Positions 35,282 to 44,207 of a stretch of DNA of 64,000 nucleotides are shown piece by piece. The position numbers and the translations under genes are program-made. This DNA comes from Pseudomonadales bacterium (GTDB lineage: Bacteria > Pseudomonadota > Gammaproteobacteria > Pseudomonadales > Azotimanducaceae), in contig JAQXDL010000014.1 in assembly GCA_029251375.1 (NCBI GenBank), forward strand, positions 1 through 64,000, written 5' to 3'. The notes under the pieces were generated by a model. It had not been told where the DNA came from. It saw only the letters and a program-made list of their open reading frames with translations, and did not search any database. The number at the start of each line of letters is the position of its first letter. Position 1 is the stretch's first letter.

Positions 35282-36901
35282 ATGCATAAAGCCACTCTGC
35301 TAAGTCGTTTGTTAATTCTTATCGCCTTTGCGATGACGGCTAGTTGCGCCTCTGTTAGGTCTGACATGGATGGCAGTGTTGATGCTAGTACGAATTTAAG
35401 TTCGGCCGGCGCTGCGCAGAGCCGCGAAGTCACACTGTTATTTACCAATGATTTTGAAAGTGCCTTTGATCCAATACCAGCCTATTGGAACCCGGACGTT
35501 GAGTATCTCGGTGGCATCGCCCATATAGCAACCTTAGTTGAAAACCTTCGTCAACAAGAAGACGTCGTGTTTTTGTTTGATGCAGGTGACATTTTTACCG
35601 GTGTGCTGTCGAAGAAAACGCAGGGCGTTGTGCCAATGGAGATGATGATTACCATGGACTACGACGCGATGGTGATTGGTAATCATGAGTTCGAGTATGG
35701 TTGGCAGTCCTTTGCGCGAATGAAAGATCGATTGCCGTTTCCTGTTTTAGGCGCAAATCTGTTTTATTCAGATTCGGGCTTGCCTTATGCACAGGCCTAT
35801 AGCGTGCTTGAAAAGCAGGGCGTACGAATCGGTGTGATTGGTGTGATGGGTCAGGACGCTGGAACGGCAATCATTCCCTCGCACATAAACGGTGTGGATG
35901 TGCGTGATCCGGCGGCATCGATTAAACCCTATGTGGACCTGTTAAGACCTCAGGTTGATCTGATCGTCGTGCTGACCCATCAAGGTAAGACGGCGCCGAT
36001 GCAGACGGATGACGAGGCGCACGCAGATATTCAACGCGGCATCGATGCTGACATAAAACTCGCTCAAGCCCTGCCCGGCATTGATGTGATATTCAGCGGA
36101 CATGCTGACTCCGGCACGGAAGAACCCTATGTAGACCCAGAAAACGGCACGTTGATTATGCAAACCTATGGGCAGGGGACGCGGCTTGGTTTCCTGCAAT
36201 TGCAGTTAGGTGAGTCTCAGGCCAATAGCAACATAGTATCTTATGATGGCAAGCTGTTGCCCGTCGTTAGCAATGAACTGCTGCCTCATCCTGTTGTGAC
36301 CCAAAAGCTCGCAAAATACAAGGCGCAGTTCCCAGAGCTACAGGAAATTGTGTGTGTTTCTGAACAGAGAATGAGCCGGCTTTACAACGAAGAGTCCGAT
36401 CTTGGTAACTTGTATGCAGATATCATTCGTGCAGAAGCGAAAGCCGAAATCGGTTTTATGCCCTCTGGCGCACTGCGCAAAGATTTGCCTCAAGGCAATG
36501 TGCCGCTAATGGATGTGATTGATTCATTCCCCTTTACGGACCGTGTCGCAGAGTTAGATATGACAGGCGAACAAATACTGAGCGTGTTGGAACAATCCCT
36601 AACGCTCGAGCGGGGCATACTGCAGGTGTCTGGTTTGCGGGTCGAATATGACCTTAATAAACCTGCCGGCGAGAGAGTCATGTCAGTTTTTGTGAATGAT
36701 GCTGAGCTTCAATCTCAAGCGTCCTATCATGTTGCGACGGTCGAGATCATGGCGCAGGGCGGCGATTTGTATACAACGTTTAAAGACGCGCAACAGCGTG
36801 AGCGCGTCGATGTGCGTTTTTCCGACGTCCTAACGCAGCGGTTGCGGCAGCAGGGTATCCTTGTTGTTCCACCTCAAGGGCGTCTATTACCGAAACGTTA
36901 G
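35282..36901 (+). CDS. 5'-nucleotidase/UshA-like metallophosphatase lipoprotein
   Basis: Periplasmic lipoprotein of about 539 residues with lipobox TASC. The N-terminal metallophosphatase domain shows LLFTNDFES, FLFDAGDIFTG, VIGNHEFEYG, VLTHQG and FSGHAD, the five metal-binding blocks of UshA-type nucleotidases. The first block reads TNDFES instead of TNDxHG, so one usual His ligand is missing. The C-terminal 5'-nucleotidase domain has GNLYADIIRAEAKAEIGFMPSGALRKDLP and MAQGGDLYT. The ATG at 35282 is chosen because AAGG lies upstream and it gives the best signal; 35255 is the longer option. Likely salvages nucleotides outside the cell. Confidence 0.88.
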   Translation: MHKATLLSRLLILIAFAMTASCASVRSDMDGSVDASTNLSSAGAAQSREVTLLFTNDFESAFDPIPAYWNPDVEYLGGIAHIATLVENLRQQEDVVFLFDAGDIFTGVLSKKTQGVVPMEMMITMDYDAMVIGNHEFEYGWQSFARMKDRLPFPVLGANLFYSDSGLPYAQAYSVLEKQGVRIGVIGVMGQDAGTAIIPSHINGVDVRDPAASIKPYVDLLRPQVDLIVVLTHQGKTAPMQTDDEAHADIQRGIDADIKLAQALPGIDVIFSGHADSGTEEPYVDPENGTLIMQTYGQGTRLGFLQLQLGESQANSNIVSYDGKLLPVVSNELLPHPVVTQKLAKYKAQFPELQEIVCVSEQRMSRLYNEESDLGNLYADIIRAEAKAEIGFMPSGALRKDLPQGNVPLMDVIDSFPFTDRVAELDMTGEQILSVLEQSLTLERGILQVSGLRVEYDLNKPAGERVMSVFVNDAELQSQASYHVATVEIMAQGGDLYTTFKDAQQRERVDVRFSDVLTQRLRQQGILVVPPQGRLLPKR

Positions 36902-37046
36902 CAGGGCTGAACAAGTGTCTATTCGGCAAATCAATGTAGATTGCTGCTGTCCCTTCGCTATGGTTTATTGTTGCAATAATCTGTTCGCTTAGCAGCGATG
37001 ACACAAGGCTCGACACACAACTAAATCAACAAATACGGATCTCTCG

Positions 37047-38252
37047 ATGGCTGGACAAGAAACCGCAGAGCAAAAAGAATTCAGACGCCAGTGTAGAGCG
37101 TGGCTGCAAGAAAATAGACCGCCGCCAACAGCGATGCCTCTGCCGCAAGCTGCCTACGAGGTGACGACGCAAGACCATCGTAACTATTTGGTCGACTGGC
37201 AGGCCAAGTGTTTCGAGGCTGAATTGATTGCAACGGATGTGTCAGCCGACTATGGCGGACACGGCCATAAAGGACTGCAGCAAATTGCCAGTTCCGAGGT
37301 GCGCCGCGCCAATGTGCCGTATTTTATTAATTGGATCGGTTTGGGCATGGCCGCGCCGACGTTGTTAATCCACGGCACCGAGGCGCAGAAGAAAGCCTAT
37401 CTGCCGACCATTTTTACCGGTGAAGATATTTGGTGCCAGGGCTTCAGTGAGCCGGGTGCAGGATCTGACCTTGTTAATTTGCAGACAAGTGCCGTTCGTG
37501 ATGGGGACAACTGGCTGATTAATGGTAGTAAGGTTTGGACGAGTCTCGGTCAGCTTGCTAAATACATGCTGCTTCTGGCGCGTACCGATAAAAATGACAA
37601 ATACAATGGCATCACCTATTTCATCGGTCCTATGGAGCACGAAGGAGTGACGGTTAAACCTATCCATAAGATGACCGGCGAGGCGGGCTTTAATGAAGTC
37701 TTTCTAGATAATGTCGTGATTCCAGATCATATGCGCATTGACGAAGTGGGTGTCGGCTGGAAAGTCGCTATGTCGACGCTGACCAGTGAACGCGGCGCGG
37801 CTCAGGGCGTTGGCGCTGTCGCCAGTAGCAATTCACCCTTTGCGGCAATCGAAGCGCTGATTGCCTTAGCAAAGAAAAGAAAGCGCAATGGTAGGCCAAT
37901 TTGGGATGACAGCCTGTGGCGAGATAAGTTAGTCAAACTTTATGAGCGAACTGAGGCCGCGGCACAGAATGCCCGTCGAGCGCGTATCAATGCATTGAAC
38001 GGTGGTGCGATGCGCATACCGCTGCAGGGAAAAGTGACCGGCAGTGAGCTAGGTCAAGAACTGCATCAGCTTGCATTGTCAATGTTGGGCATGGAATCGA
38101 GTTTGTATATTGGTGATCCTAATGCTGAAAATGATGGTGGTTGGATGCTGGGTTATATGAACACCTACACTGGTACGATCTCTGGCGGCAGTAGCGAGAT
38201 TCAACGCAACATTCTGGGCGAGCGTGTGCTCGGCTTACCTAAGTCGAAGTAG
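37047..38252 (+). CDS. Acyl-CoA dehydrogenase
   Basis: FAD-dependent acyl-CoA dehydrogenase of 401 residues. Typical blocks are WCQGFSEPGAGSDL (substrate and flavin contact), WLINGSKVWTSLGQLA, and the C-terminal GTISGGSSEIQRNILGERVLGLP. It belongs to the FadE-like group seen in steroid and branched-chain degradation, where such enzymes often work as alpha2beta2 pairs. The stop is 11 bases before the next acyl-CoA dehydrogenase start, so the two likely form a heteromeric pair. Confidence 0.94.
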   Translation: MAGQETAEQKEFRRQCRAWLQENRPPPTAMPLPQAAYEVTTQDHRNYLVDWQAKCFEAELIATDVSADYGGHGHKGLQQIASSEVRRANVPYFINWIGLGMAAPTLLIHGTEAQKKAYLPTIFTGEDIWCQGFSEPGAGSDLVNLQTSAVRDGDNWLINGSKVWTSLGQLAKYMLLLARTDKNDKYNGITYFIGPMEHEGVTVKPIHKMTGEAGFNEVFLDNVVIPDHMRIDEVGVGWKVAMSTLTSERGAAQGVGAVASSNSPFAAIEALIALAKKRKRNGRPIWDDSLWRDKLVKLYERTEAAAQNARRARINALNGGAMRIPLQGKVTGSELGQELHQLALSMLGMESSLYIGDPNAENDGGWMLGYMNTYTGTISGGSSEIQRNILGERVLGLPKSK

Positions 38253-38262
38253 GGGTAGAGAT

Positions 38263-39414
38263 ATGATGGAGCAGTCAAACGAGCAGTCAAAAGACTTTGG
38301 CTTCGGCGAAGAGCAGGAGCTATTAAAGGATCAAGCAAGAAGGTTTATAGAAGAAAAGCAGCCTCTGTTGGCGCTAAGAGAGGCAACAAAGGGCACCGAA
38401 GACCCCTATCTCGGTGAGGAACGTCAAGGCAGTTTTGACGTTGCCGCGTGGAATGAAATGGTTGCGCTTGGTTGGACCGCCCTGGCGGTGCCTGAAGCTG
38501 CCGGCGGTTTAGGGATGAGTCTGGTAACGGCGGTGGCGGTTGCAGAGGAGATTGGTCGCGGCGCAATGCCGACGCCATTGACCGCTACGCTGCAAAGCAC
38601 CTTCGTGCTGCGGCAAGCATTTACACAGGAAGCCAACTCGCAGCAGGCCATTCAATGGTTAAAGAAAATTGTTGAAGGCAGCAGTGCATCGTTAGCTATT
38701 CAAGGTGCGGCGGGTTGCCTCGAACTAGATGCTACGGATGTGACCGCAACAGATAACAAATTAAATGGCGTGGCCTGCTTCATACAAGATCTGCAAAAAG
38801 TAGACTTCCTCGTCGTCAGCGTGAAGGACAATGGTCGTCTGAAACTATTCTGCGTTGATCTAAATGCCGAGGGAGTGCGGGTAAGTCATGATCGCATCGT
38901 AGACCTAAGCCGTGATCAAGGTCGCGTGTCATTCAACAACGTCTCAGCAACCTGCGTTGCAGAAGATGGTGACGGTGTCTTGAATCGCGCTTGGCCGGCG
39001 TTACTGACATTGGTCTCCGCTGATATTGCGGGGGGTTGTGAATGGCTGCTACAGACCACCGCAGAGTACGCCAAGGTTCGGACACAGTTCGATCGGCCCA
39101 TCGGTTTTTTTCAGGCGGTAAAACACCCAATCGTTAACATGATGATTGCCGCAGATGAAACCCGATCTCTGACCTATGCGGCAGCAGCGGCTTACGATTC
39201 AGATCCTGATACGTCTCACCGCGCGGCTCATTTTGCTAAATCCAATGCGTCCGATACGGCAGAGTTTTGCGCTAACAGAGCGACTCAGTTGCACGGCGGC
39301 ATTGGTTTTACCTGGGAGCATGATGTCCAGATTTACCACAAGCGAGTCATGCATTCCCAGCAGTTGTTCGGCGACGGTTATTGGCAACGACAAATGGCGG
39401 CAAGCCACTTTTAG
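38263..39414 (+). CDS. Acyl-CoA dehydrogenase, second subunit type
   Basis: Acyl-CoA dehydrogenase-like protein of about 383 residues, partner of the preceding gene. It shows FDRPIGFFQAVKHPIVNM and CANRATQLHGGIGFTWEHDVQIYHKR, standard C-terminal blocks, but diverges in the middle, as the non-catalytic-type subunit of heteromeric ACADs often does. The ATG at 38263 has AGGGG upstream, right after the previous stop. A 12-bp duplication makes the N-terminus read MMEQSNEQSK. Confidence 0.92.
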   Translation: MMEQSNEQSKDFGFGEEQELLKDQARRFIEEKQPLLALREATKGTEDPYLGEERQGSFDVAAWNEMVALGWTALAVPEAAGGLGMSLVTAVAVAEEIGRGAMPTPLTATLQSTFVLRQAFTQEANSQQAIQWLKKIVEGSSASLAIQGAAGCLELDATDVTATDNKLNGVACFIQDLQKVDFLVVSVKDNGRLKLFCVDLNAEGVRVSHDRIVDLSRDQGRVSFNNVSATCVAEDGDGVLNRAWPALLTLVSADIAGGCEWLLQTTAEYAKVRTQFDRPIGFFQAVKHPIVNMMIAADETRSLTYAAAAAYDSDPDTSHRAAHFAKSNASDTAEFCANRATQLHGGIGFTWEHDVQIYHKRVMHSQQLFGDGYWQRQMAASHF

Positions 39415-39515
39415 GTTTTTTTTCGAACAACTTCTTTGTTAATACAAAGGGTTTGCAGTGAATAGTCGCGCGAGCAGAATAGCTCGAGCAGAACGCACGT
39501 TATTGATCAATATGG

Positions 39516-40376
39516 ATGGCTGAACACATGACTGAACACGTGAACGAACACATGAAAGATAAAGTGATTGTCATAACCGGCGCCGCTGGGGGCTTTGGAC
39601 GACTCGTCAGTACCAAGGCCGCGGCGATGGGCGCGCAAGTGGTGTGCGCGGATGTGAACGCGGCGGAACTTGATATTACCGTCGAAAGCATTGTTGCTAA
39701 GGGTGGCTCAGCAACCGCATTGGTGACAGATGTCACGGATCTAACTCAAATGCAGGCATTAGCGGGACATGCCCTGGATTCCTGCGGCCGTATTGATGTG
39801 TGGATAAATAATGCCGGTACGATGCCGCTAGCATTTCACGCTGACCATGCAGAGGCTGTACCTGCTTGGAATCGTTGTATCGATATTAATATTAAGGGTG
39901 TGATGAATGGCATTATTGCTGCCCACGATCCAATGATCGAGCAGGGGCGTGGACATATTATTAACCTGTCGTCTATCTATAGTAACTTTCCGGTTGTTGG
40001 TGCCGGCGTCTATGGTGCAACGAAAGCAGCGGTTAACTTTTTATCGGATTCTTTGCGGGTAGAGTCGCAGGGTAAAATTAAAGTGACCGTCGTCAAACCG
40101 ACCGGTGTGCCGGCAACGGGCTTGGGCGCCGGTATTGTTAACCCCGATGCGATAGTGGGAATCTTGGGTCAAAATGCGCCAGGGTACATGCAACAGATGC
40201 AGGCCCACGCCGAAGGCACGTTATCGAGTGAGAGTGCTGATGCCAATAGCATTGAATACTATGCGTTAGAACCGGAGTATTTGGCGGATCAAATTGTGTC
40301 TGTGATCAATCAGCCTTGGGGTGTAAATGTCAGTGAGATTACTGTTCGTGCTTCCGGCGACGGTTATATTCTATAG
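39516..40376 (+). CDS. Short-chain dehydrogenase (SDR)
   Basis: Classical SDR of about 275-286 residues: TGAAGGFG cofactor motif, NNAGTMPL, catalytic Ser in NLSSIYS and YGATK. It likely oxidises a hydroxy or reduces a keto group next to the ACAD pair in the same pathway. The N-terminus MAEHMTEHVNEHMK comes from a repeated 12-bp unit and contains three in-frame ATG codons (39516, 39528, 39552); the SDR core begins at MKDKVIVITG, so the true start could be 39552. Confidence 0.88.
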   Translation: MAEHMTEHVNEHMKDKVIVITGAAGGFGRLVSTKAAAMGAQVVCADVNAAELDITVESIVAKGGSATALVTDVTDLTQMQALAGHALDSCGRIDVWINNAGTMPLAFHADHAEAVPAWNRCIDINIKGVMNGIIAAHDPMIEQGRGHIINLSSIYSNFPVVGAGVYGATKAAVNFLSDSLRVESQGKIKVTVVKPTGVPATGLGAGIVNPDAIVGILGQNAPGYMQQMQAHAEGTLSSESADANSIEYYALEPEYLADQIVSVINQPWGVNVSEITVRASGDGYIL

Positions 40377-40391
40377 TTTGATTGCCGCAAA

Positions 40392-40521
40392 TGACTGACG
40401 CCACCGCAGCGTTTTGAATGCGGTGTCGAACCAAACGAGCCTGTCAGTCAAACTAGTCTATTGACTAGACAATAACCCCGTTTTCGATCTTTAATGCTGC
40501 TTCACCTTGAGGAGAAGCAGC
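40392..40521 (+). other. Structured leader upstream of the amidase gene
   Basis: Four inverted repeats lie in 130 bases: TGACTGAC (40392-40399) pairs with GTCAGTCA (40443-40450) around an inner stem CACCGCA/TGCGGTG (40402-40425); then CTAGTC/GACTAG with a 4-nt loop (40453-40468); then GCTGCTTC/GAAGCAGC (40496-40521). The last ends at the base before the amidase ATG and carries the ribosome-binding site GAGGA in its loop and stem edge. The first may simply terminate the SDR transcript. A regulatory RNA is possible but unproven. Confidence 0.5.
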
Positions 40522-41985
40522 ATGTCATCGATTGCCTATTTATCAGCTTTAGAACTCGCCAAGAAAATCAAAGAAAAACAGATTAGCTCTGTCGAACTAA
40601 CCCAACACTATATTGATCGCATTGAAAAATACGATGATGTCATTAATGCGGTGGTTGTTCGGACCTTCGACGATGCCCTCGAGAAAGCCGCCGCTGCGGA
40701 TGCTGTGCTGAGTGCTGGCGGTACCAATAGCGCAAGTTTGGGGCCATTACATGGTGTGCCGATGACGATCAAAGAATCCTATGTGATGGCGAGTACACCA
40801 ACGACGTGGGGTATAAAAGGCTTTGAAGGCAACATCTCTAAAACTGATGGTTTGGCCGTGCAACGTTTTCGACAACATGGCGCGCACTTTTTAGGCAAGA
40901 CAAATGTACCGGTCGAGCTGGCAGACTTTCAAAGCTATAACCCCATTTATGGCACGACGGGCAACCCCTTTGATACCACAAGGACGCCTGGGGGTTCATC
41001 CGGTGGCAGTGCGGCAGCGTTAGCGGCTGGTTTTACCGGGCTTGAAGCGGGCTCGGACATTGGTGGCTCGATTCGTAACCCCGCCCATTTCTGTGGCGTG
41101 TTTGGCCACAAGCCTACCTACGGCATTGTACCGTTGAAAGGACACGAGCTTGCACCGGACATGCCCGATGTCGACCTTGCGGTGAGTGGTCCTCTGGCGA
41201 GAAGCGCGGAGGATCTCGAGTTAGCCCTGGGTATTATGGCGGGTCCGCCAGAACGAGAAGCTTTAGGTTGGCAGTTATCTTTGCCGCGTTCTGACAAAAA
41301 ACATCTAAAAGATTTTCGTGTCGCGATTTGGCCAACGGATGAAATGGCGCCAGTCAGTAACGAGGTTGCTGATCGGGCGGTAATGGTGGGTCAAACATTA
41401 TCGAAACTGGGTGCGACGGTTTCTGATACAGCCAGACCTAATATTGATTTGGTAGCGGCCCAAGGGAATTATCAAACGCTGCTCAACTCGGTCATGACCG
41501 CTGGTATGAATGATGAGGCTGTCATTGCTGCACAGAAAGTCGCTGATCAGTTCGCTGCGGATGATCATTCGATGGAGGCGGTTAATGCCCGTTCTTTTGT
41601 CCTATCACATCGAGATTGGTTGAAGAATAATATCTCTCGTGAGCGAACCCGTCTCGCGTGGAGTACCTTTTTTGATGAATGGGATATTTTAATCTGTCCA
41701 CAAATGCCAACAGCGGCTTTTCCCCATGATCATAGCGCCATGAGTGGACGAACCCTGAAGGTCGACAACGAAGATCAGCCTTATTTCCAGCAAATATTCT
41801 GGGCCGGCATGGTGGTTAATGCTTATTTGCCGAGCACCGTGTTTCCAACCGGATTGTCGCGGGAGGGTTTGCCCATTGGTCTGCAGGCCGTCAGTGCGCC
41901 TTACCGTGATTACAGAACGATTGAGTTTGCGCGTTTAATCTCGCGGGAAATTGGCGGGTTTGTGCCGCCTAGTAATTATGCATAA
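40522..41985 (+). CDS. Amidase (amidase signature family)
   Basis: Amidase-signature hydrolase of about 487 residues. The Ser-cisSer-Lys triad is visible: Lys in GVPMTIKESY, the Gly/Ser-rich loop TPGGSSGGSAAALAAG and the nucleophile Ser in GSDIGGSIRNPAHFCG. No GatB/GatC partner is adjacent, so it is a metabolic amidase and not GatA. The ATG at 40522 follows GAGGAGA; the frame starts at TTG 40507. The start lies at the foot of a hairpin that includes the ribosome-binding site. Confidence 0.93.
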   Translation: MSSIAYLSALELAKKIKEKQISSVELTQHYIDRIEKYDDVINAVVVRTFDDALEKAAAADAVLSAGGTNSASLGPLHGVPMTIKESYVMASTPTTWGIKGFEGNISKTDGLAVQRFRQHGAHFLGKTNVPVELADFQSYNPIYGTTGNPFDTTRTPGGSSGGSAAALAAGFTGLEAGSDIGGSIRNPAHFCGVFGHKPTYGIVPLKGHELAPDMPDVDLAVSGPLARSAEDLELALGIMAGPPEREALGWQLSLPRSDKKHLKDFRVAIWPTDEMAPVSNEVADRAVMVGQTLSKLGATVSDTARPNIDLVAAQGNYQTLLNSVMTAGMNDEAVIAAQKVADQFAADDHSMEAVNARSFVLSHRDWLKNNISRERTRLAWSTFFDEWDILICPQMPTAAFPHDHSAMSGRTLKVDNEDQPYFQQIFWAGMVVNAYLPSTVFPTGLSREGLPIGLQAVSAPYRDYRTIEFARLISREIGGFVPPSNYA

Positions 41986-42005
41986 CAATGTGTGAGCTGT
42001 TCTAG

Positions 42006-42045
42006 GTCTTTGCAAGTCGTTCCAAGTGGTCCCAAGTCGTTACAA
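42006..42045. repeat. 10-bp tandem repeat (GTCGTTCCAA-like x4)
   Basis: Four imperfect 10-bp units beginning GT and ending CAA lie about 20 bases after the amidase stop. Confidence 0.75.
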
Positions 42046-42098
42046 CATGATGCCGCTGTCTTGCGGCATTGCTAATCAGTAAAATGCTCGCTCATTAG

Positions 42099-43028
42099 AT
42101 GGAAGTCACCATGCCTCTTAACGCCAATCTCAACCCTTTTATTACCTGTGCGGTGACCGGCTCCGGCGCGACGCAAGATCGCTCCAGTCATGTGCCACGC
42201 TCACCGGAGCAGATTGCCAACAGTGCGATTGATGCAGCGAAAGCGGGCGCCGCCATTGTGCATTGTCATGTGCGTGACCCAGACACCGGCGAGCCAAGTC
42301 GTCGACCGGAACTTTACCGTGAACTGTTAGACCGAATCCGTGATTCGGACACGGATGTTGTGATTAATCTCACCGCAGGCATGGGTGGCGATATTGTCTT
42401 TGGCGATGCAGAGAATCCGTTGCCACTGGATGCTGCAGGTACCGATATGGTCGGTGCAACAGAGCGGGTCGAACACATCGCCGAGTGCCTGCCAGAAATC
42501 TGCACACTCGATTGCGGCACAATGAACTTTGCTGAAGCGGATTATGTCATGACCAATACACCGGGCATGTTACGGGCGATGGGGCAGATGATGACTGACC
42601 TAGGTGTTAGACCAGAGATTGAAGTGTTCGAGACCGGCCATCTTTGGTTTGCGAAACAGCTAGTAGACGAAGGCATCATTGAAGATCCCGTCATGATTCA
42701 AATGTGTATGGGCATCCCTTGGGGCGCGCCGGATGATTTGAACACCTTTATGTCAATGGTGAATAACACCCCTGAAAGCTGGACCTTTTCAGCTTTCTCT
42801 ATTGGCCAGAATCAGATGCCGTTTGTCTCCGCAGCGGTGCTCGCCGGCGGTAACATCCGTGTCGGTTTGGAAGATAACCTTTGGCTCGGTAAGGGCCAGC
42901 TTGCGACCAATGCACAACTCGTCGAGAAAGCAGCAACGATCGCAACCAACATGGGTGCAAGCTTGATGACACCTGCGCAAGTACGAGAAAAGATGCAACT
43001 TGTGAAGCGACAGCCCAGAGCTAAGTAG
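42099..43028 (+). CDS. Beta-keto acid cleavage enzyme (BKACE, DUF849)
   Basis: Zinc-dependent BKACE of 309 residues, which condenses a beta-keto acid with acetyl-CoA to give acetoacetate and a new CoA ester. Zinc ligands are HCH in AIVHCHVRDPDTGEPSRR, and the conserved region VINLTAGMGG follows. It sits 9 bases before a carnitine 3-dehydrogenase-type gene. In known carnitine catabolism the dehydrogenase makes 3-dehydrocarnitine and BKACE converts it to betainyl-CoA plus acetoacetate, so this substrate is likely. ATGs at 42099 and 42111 are both possible. Confidence 0.93.
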   Translation: MEVTMPLNANLNPFITCAVTGSGATQDRSSHVPRSPEQIANSAIDAAKAGAAIVHCHVRDPDTGEPSRRPELYRELLDRIRDSDTDVVINLTAGMGGDIVFGDAENPLPLDAAGTDMVGATERVEHIAECLPEICTLDCGTMNFAEADYVMTNTPGMLRAMGQMMTDLGVRPEIEVFETGHLWFAKQLVDEGIIEDPVMIQMCMGIPWGAPDDLNTFMSMVNNTPESWTFSAFSIGQNQMPFVSAAVLAGGNIRVGLEDNLWLGKGQLATNAQLVEKAATIATNMGASLMTPAQVREKMQLVKRQPRAK

Positions 43029-43037
43029 GAGTCAGTT

Positions 43038-44036
43038 ATGTCTACCATACAAACAGCTGCGATTATTGGTGGCGGGGTGATCGGCGCCGGTTGGGTTGCA
43101 CGATTTATTGAAAACGGTATCGATGTCGCGATCTATGACCCCGCCTCCGACGCTGTCGCGAAAATCGAAGCTGTTCTGCAAAATTCTCGCTATGCCTACA
43201 ACAAATTAACGAAGGTGCAAAGAAAGCGGGAGGGGGTTGTTAGCTATTGTGACAGCCTCGCACAAGCGGTATCCAATGCTCAAATCATCGTTGAGTCTGT
43301 GCCCGAGAGACTCGAGGTGAAACAGTCCGTTTATGCTGAAATTGAGTCCCATGCGGCTAGCGATGCAATGATAGTTTCATCTACGTCCGGCATTATGCCG
43401 TCGGATCTTCAGTCGCAAATGCACAATCCGGAACGGTTGTTAGTCGCTCATCCTTTTAATCCGGTCTATTTGCTGCCATTGGTTGAATTAGTAGCCGGAC
43501 AGAAAACGCGCGCGTCTGTTATCGACGCAGCGAAAGCCTTCTATTTATCAATTGGCATGAAGCCTTTGCTTGTTAAAAAGGAAATCGAAGCATTTATTGC
43601 TGACCGACTCCTGGAAGCTATTTGGCGTGAATCACTGTGGCTCGTGAAGGATGGTGTCGCCACAACTGAAGATATTGATGACGCCGTGCGGTTTGGGTTT
43701 GGCCTGCGCTATGCCCAAATGGGTGTCTTTGATACCTATCGAGTTGCCGGTGGCGAAGCGGGTATGCGGCATTTTATGGCGCAGTTTGGGCCTTGCCTAA
43801 AATGGCCCTGGTCAAAACTGACCGACGTGCCTGATTTTAACGAAGAGCTGGTTGACTTGATTGCGACCCAATCGGACCAGCAATCCGGTCACATGAGTAT
43901 TCGAGAAATGGAGCGCATGCGAGACGATAACCTGATCGGCATACTGCATGCGCTTAAAGACAATAACTGGGGTGCAGGCGAAACCCTCGCTAATCATGAA
44001 GTCCGTCTGTTAGAAGCCGCTAACGACGCCAGCTAA
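43038..44036 (+). CDS. L-carnitine 3-dehydrogenase-like 3-hydroxyacyl-CoA dehydrogenase family protein
   Basis: NAD-dependent dehydrogenase of 332 residues. The Rossmann motif is GGGVIGAGW (about residues 10-18), followed by ARFIENGIDVAIYDPA, which is typical of carnitine dehydrogenases. The His in LLVAHPFNPVYLLPLVEL is the catalytic-type His of the family. The tail WPWSKLTDVPDFNEELVDLIATQSDQQSG also fits. The thioesterase domain sometimes fused to this enzyme for betainyl-CoA hydrolysis is absent and none lies nearby. Operon with the BKACE gene. Confidence 0.9.
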   Translation: MSTIQTAAIIGGGVIGAGWVARFIENGIDVAIYDPASDAVAKIEAVLQNSRYAYNKLTKVQRKREGVVSYCDSLAQAVSNAQIIVESVPERLEVKQSVYAEIESHAASDAMIVSSTSGIMPSDLQSQMHNPERLLVAHPFNPVYLLPLVELVAGQKTRASVIDAAKAFYLSIGMKPLLVKKEIEAFIADRLLEAIWRESLWLVKDGVATTEDIDDAVRFGFGLRYAQMGVFDTYRVAGGEAGMRHFMAQFGPCLKWPWSKLTDVPDFNEELVDLIATQSDQQSGHMSIREMERMRDDNLIGILHALKDNNWGAGETLANHEVRLLEAANDAS

Positions 44037-44207
44037 CAGACGTTGCCAAACTTGTCACTCTGATCTCCTGCATTACTTAAATCGCCATTGTCGCGGGTTT
44101 TTATATAAGGTCTGTATAACATCTATAAAGAAGCCGAATCGCCCCGCTAAAACTAAATTAATGGTTGGCATTAATAGGCGAAAGATTTACGCTATCGTCA
44201 TGTAAAA

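Noticed and set aside
40522-41985. Amidase as GatA of the tRNA amidotransferase
   Set aside because: No gatB or gatC is adjacent and the gene sits in a catabolic neighbourhood.
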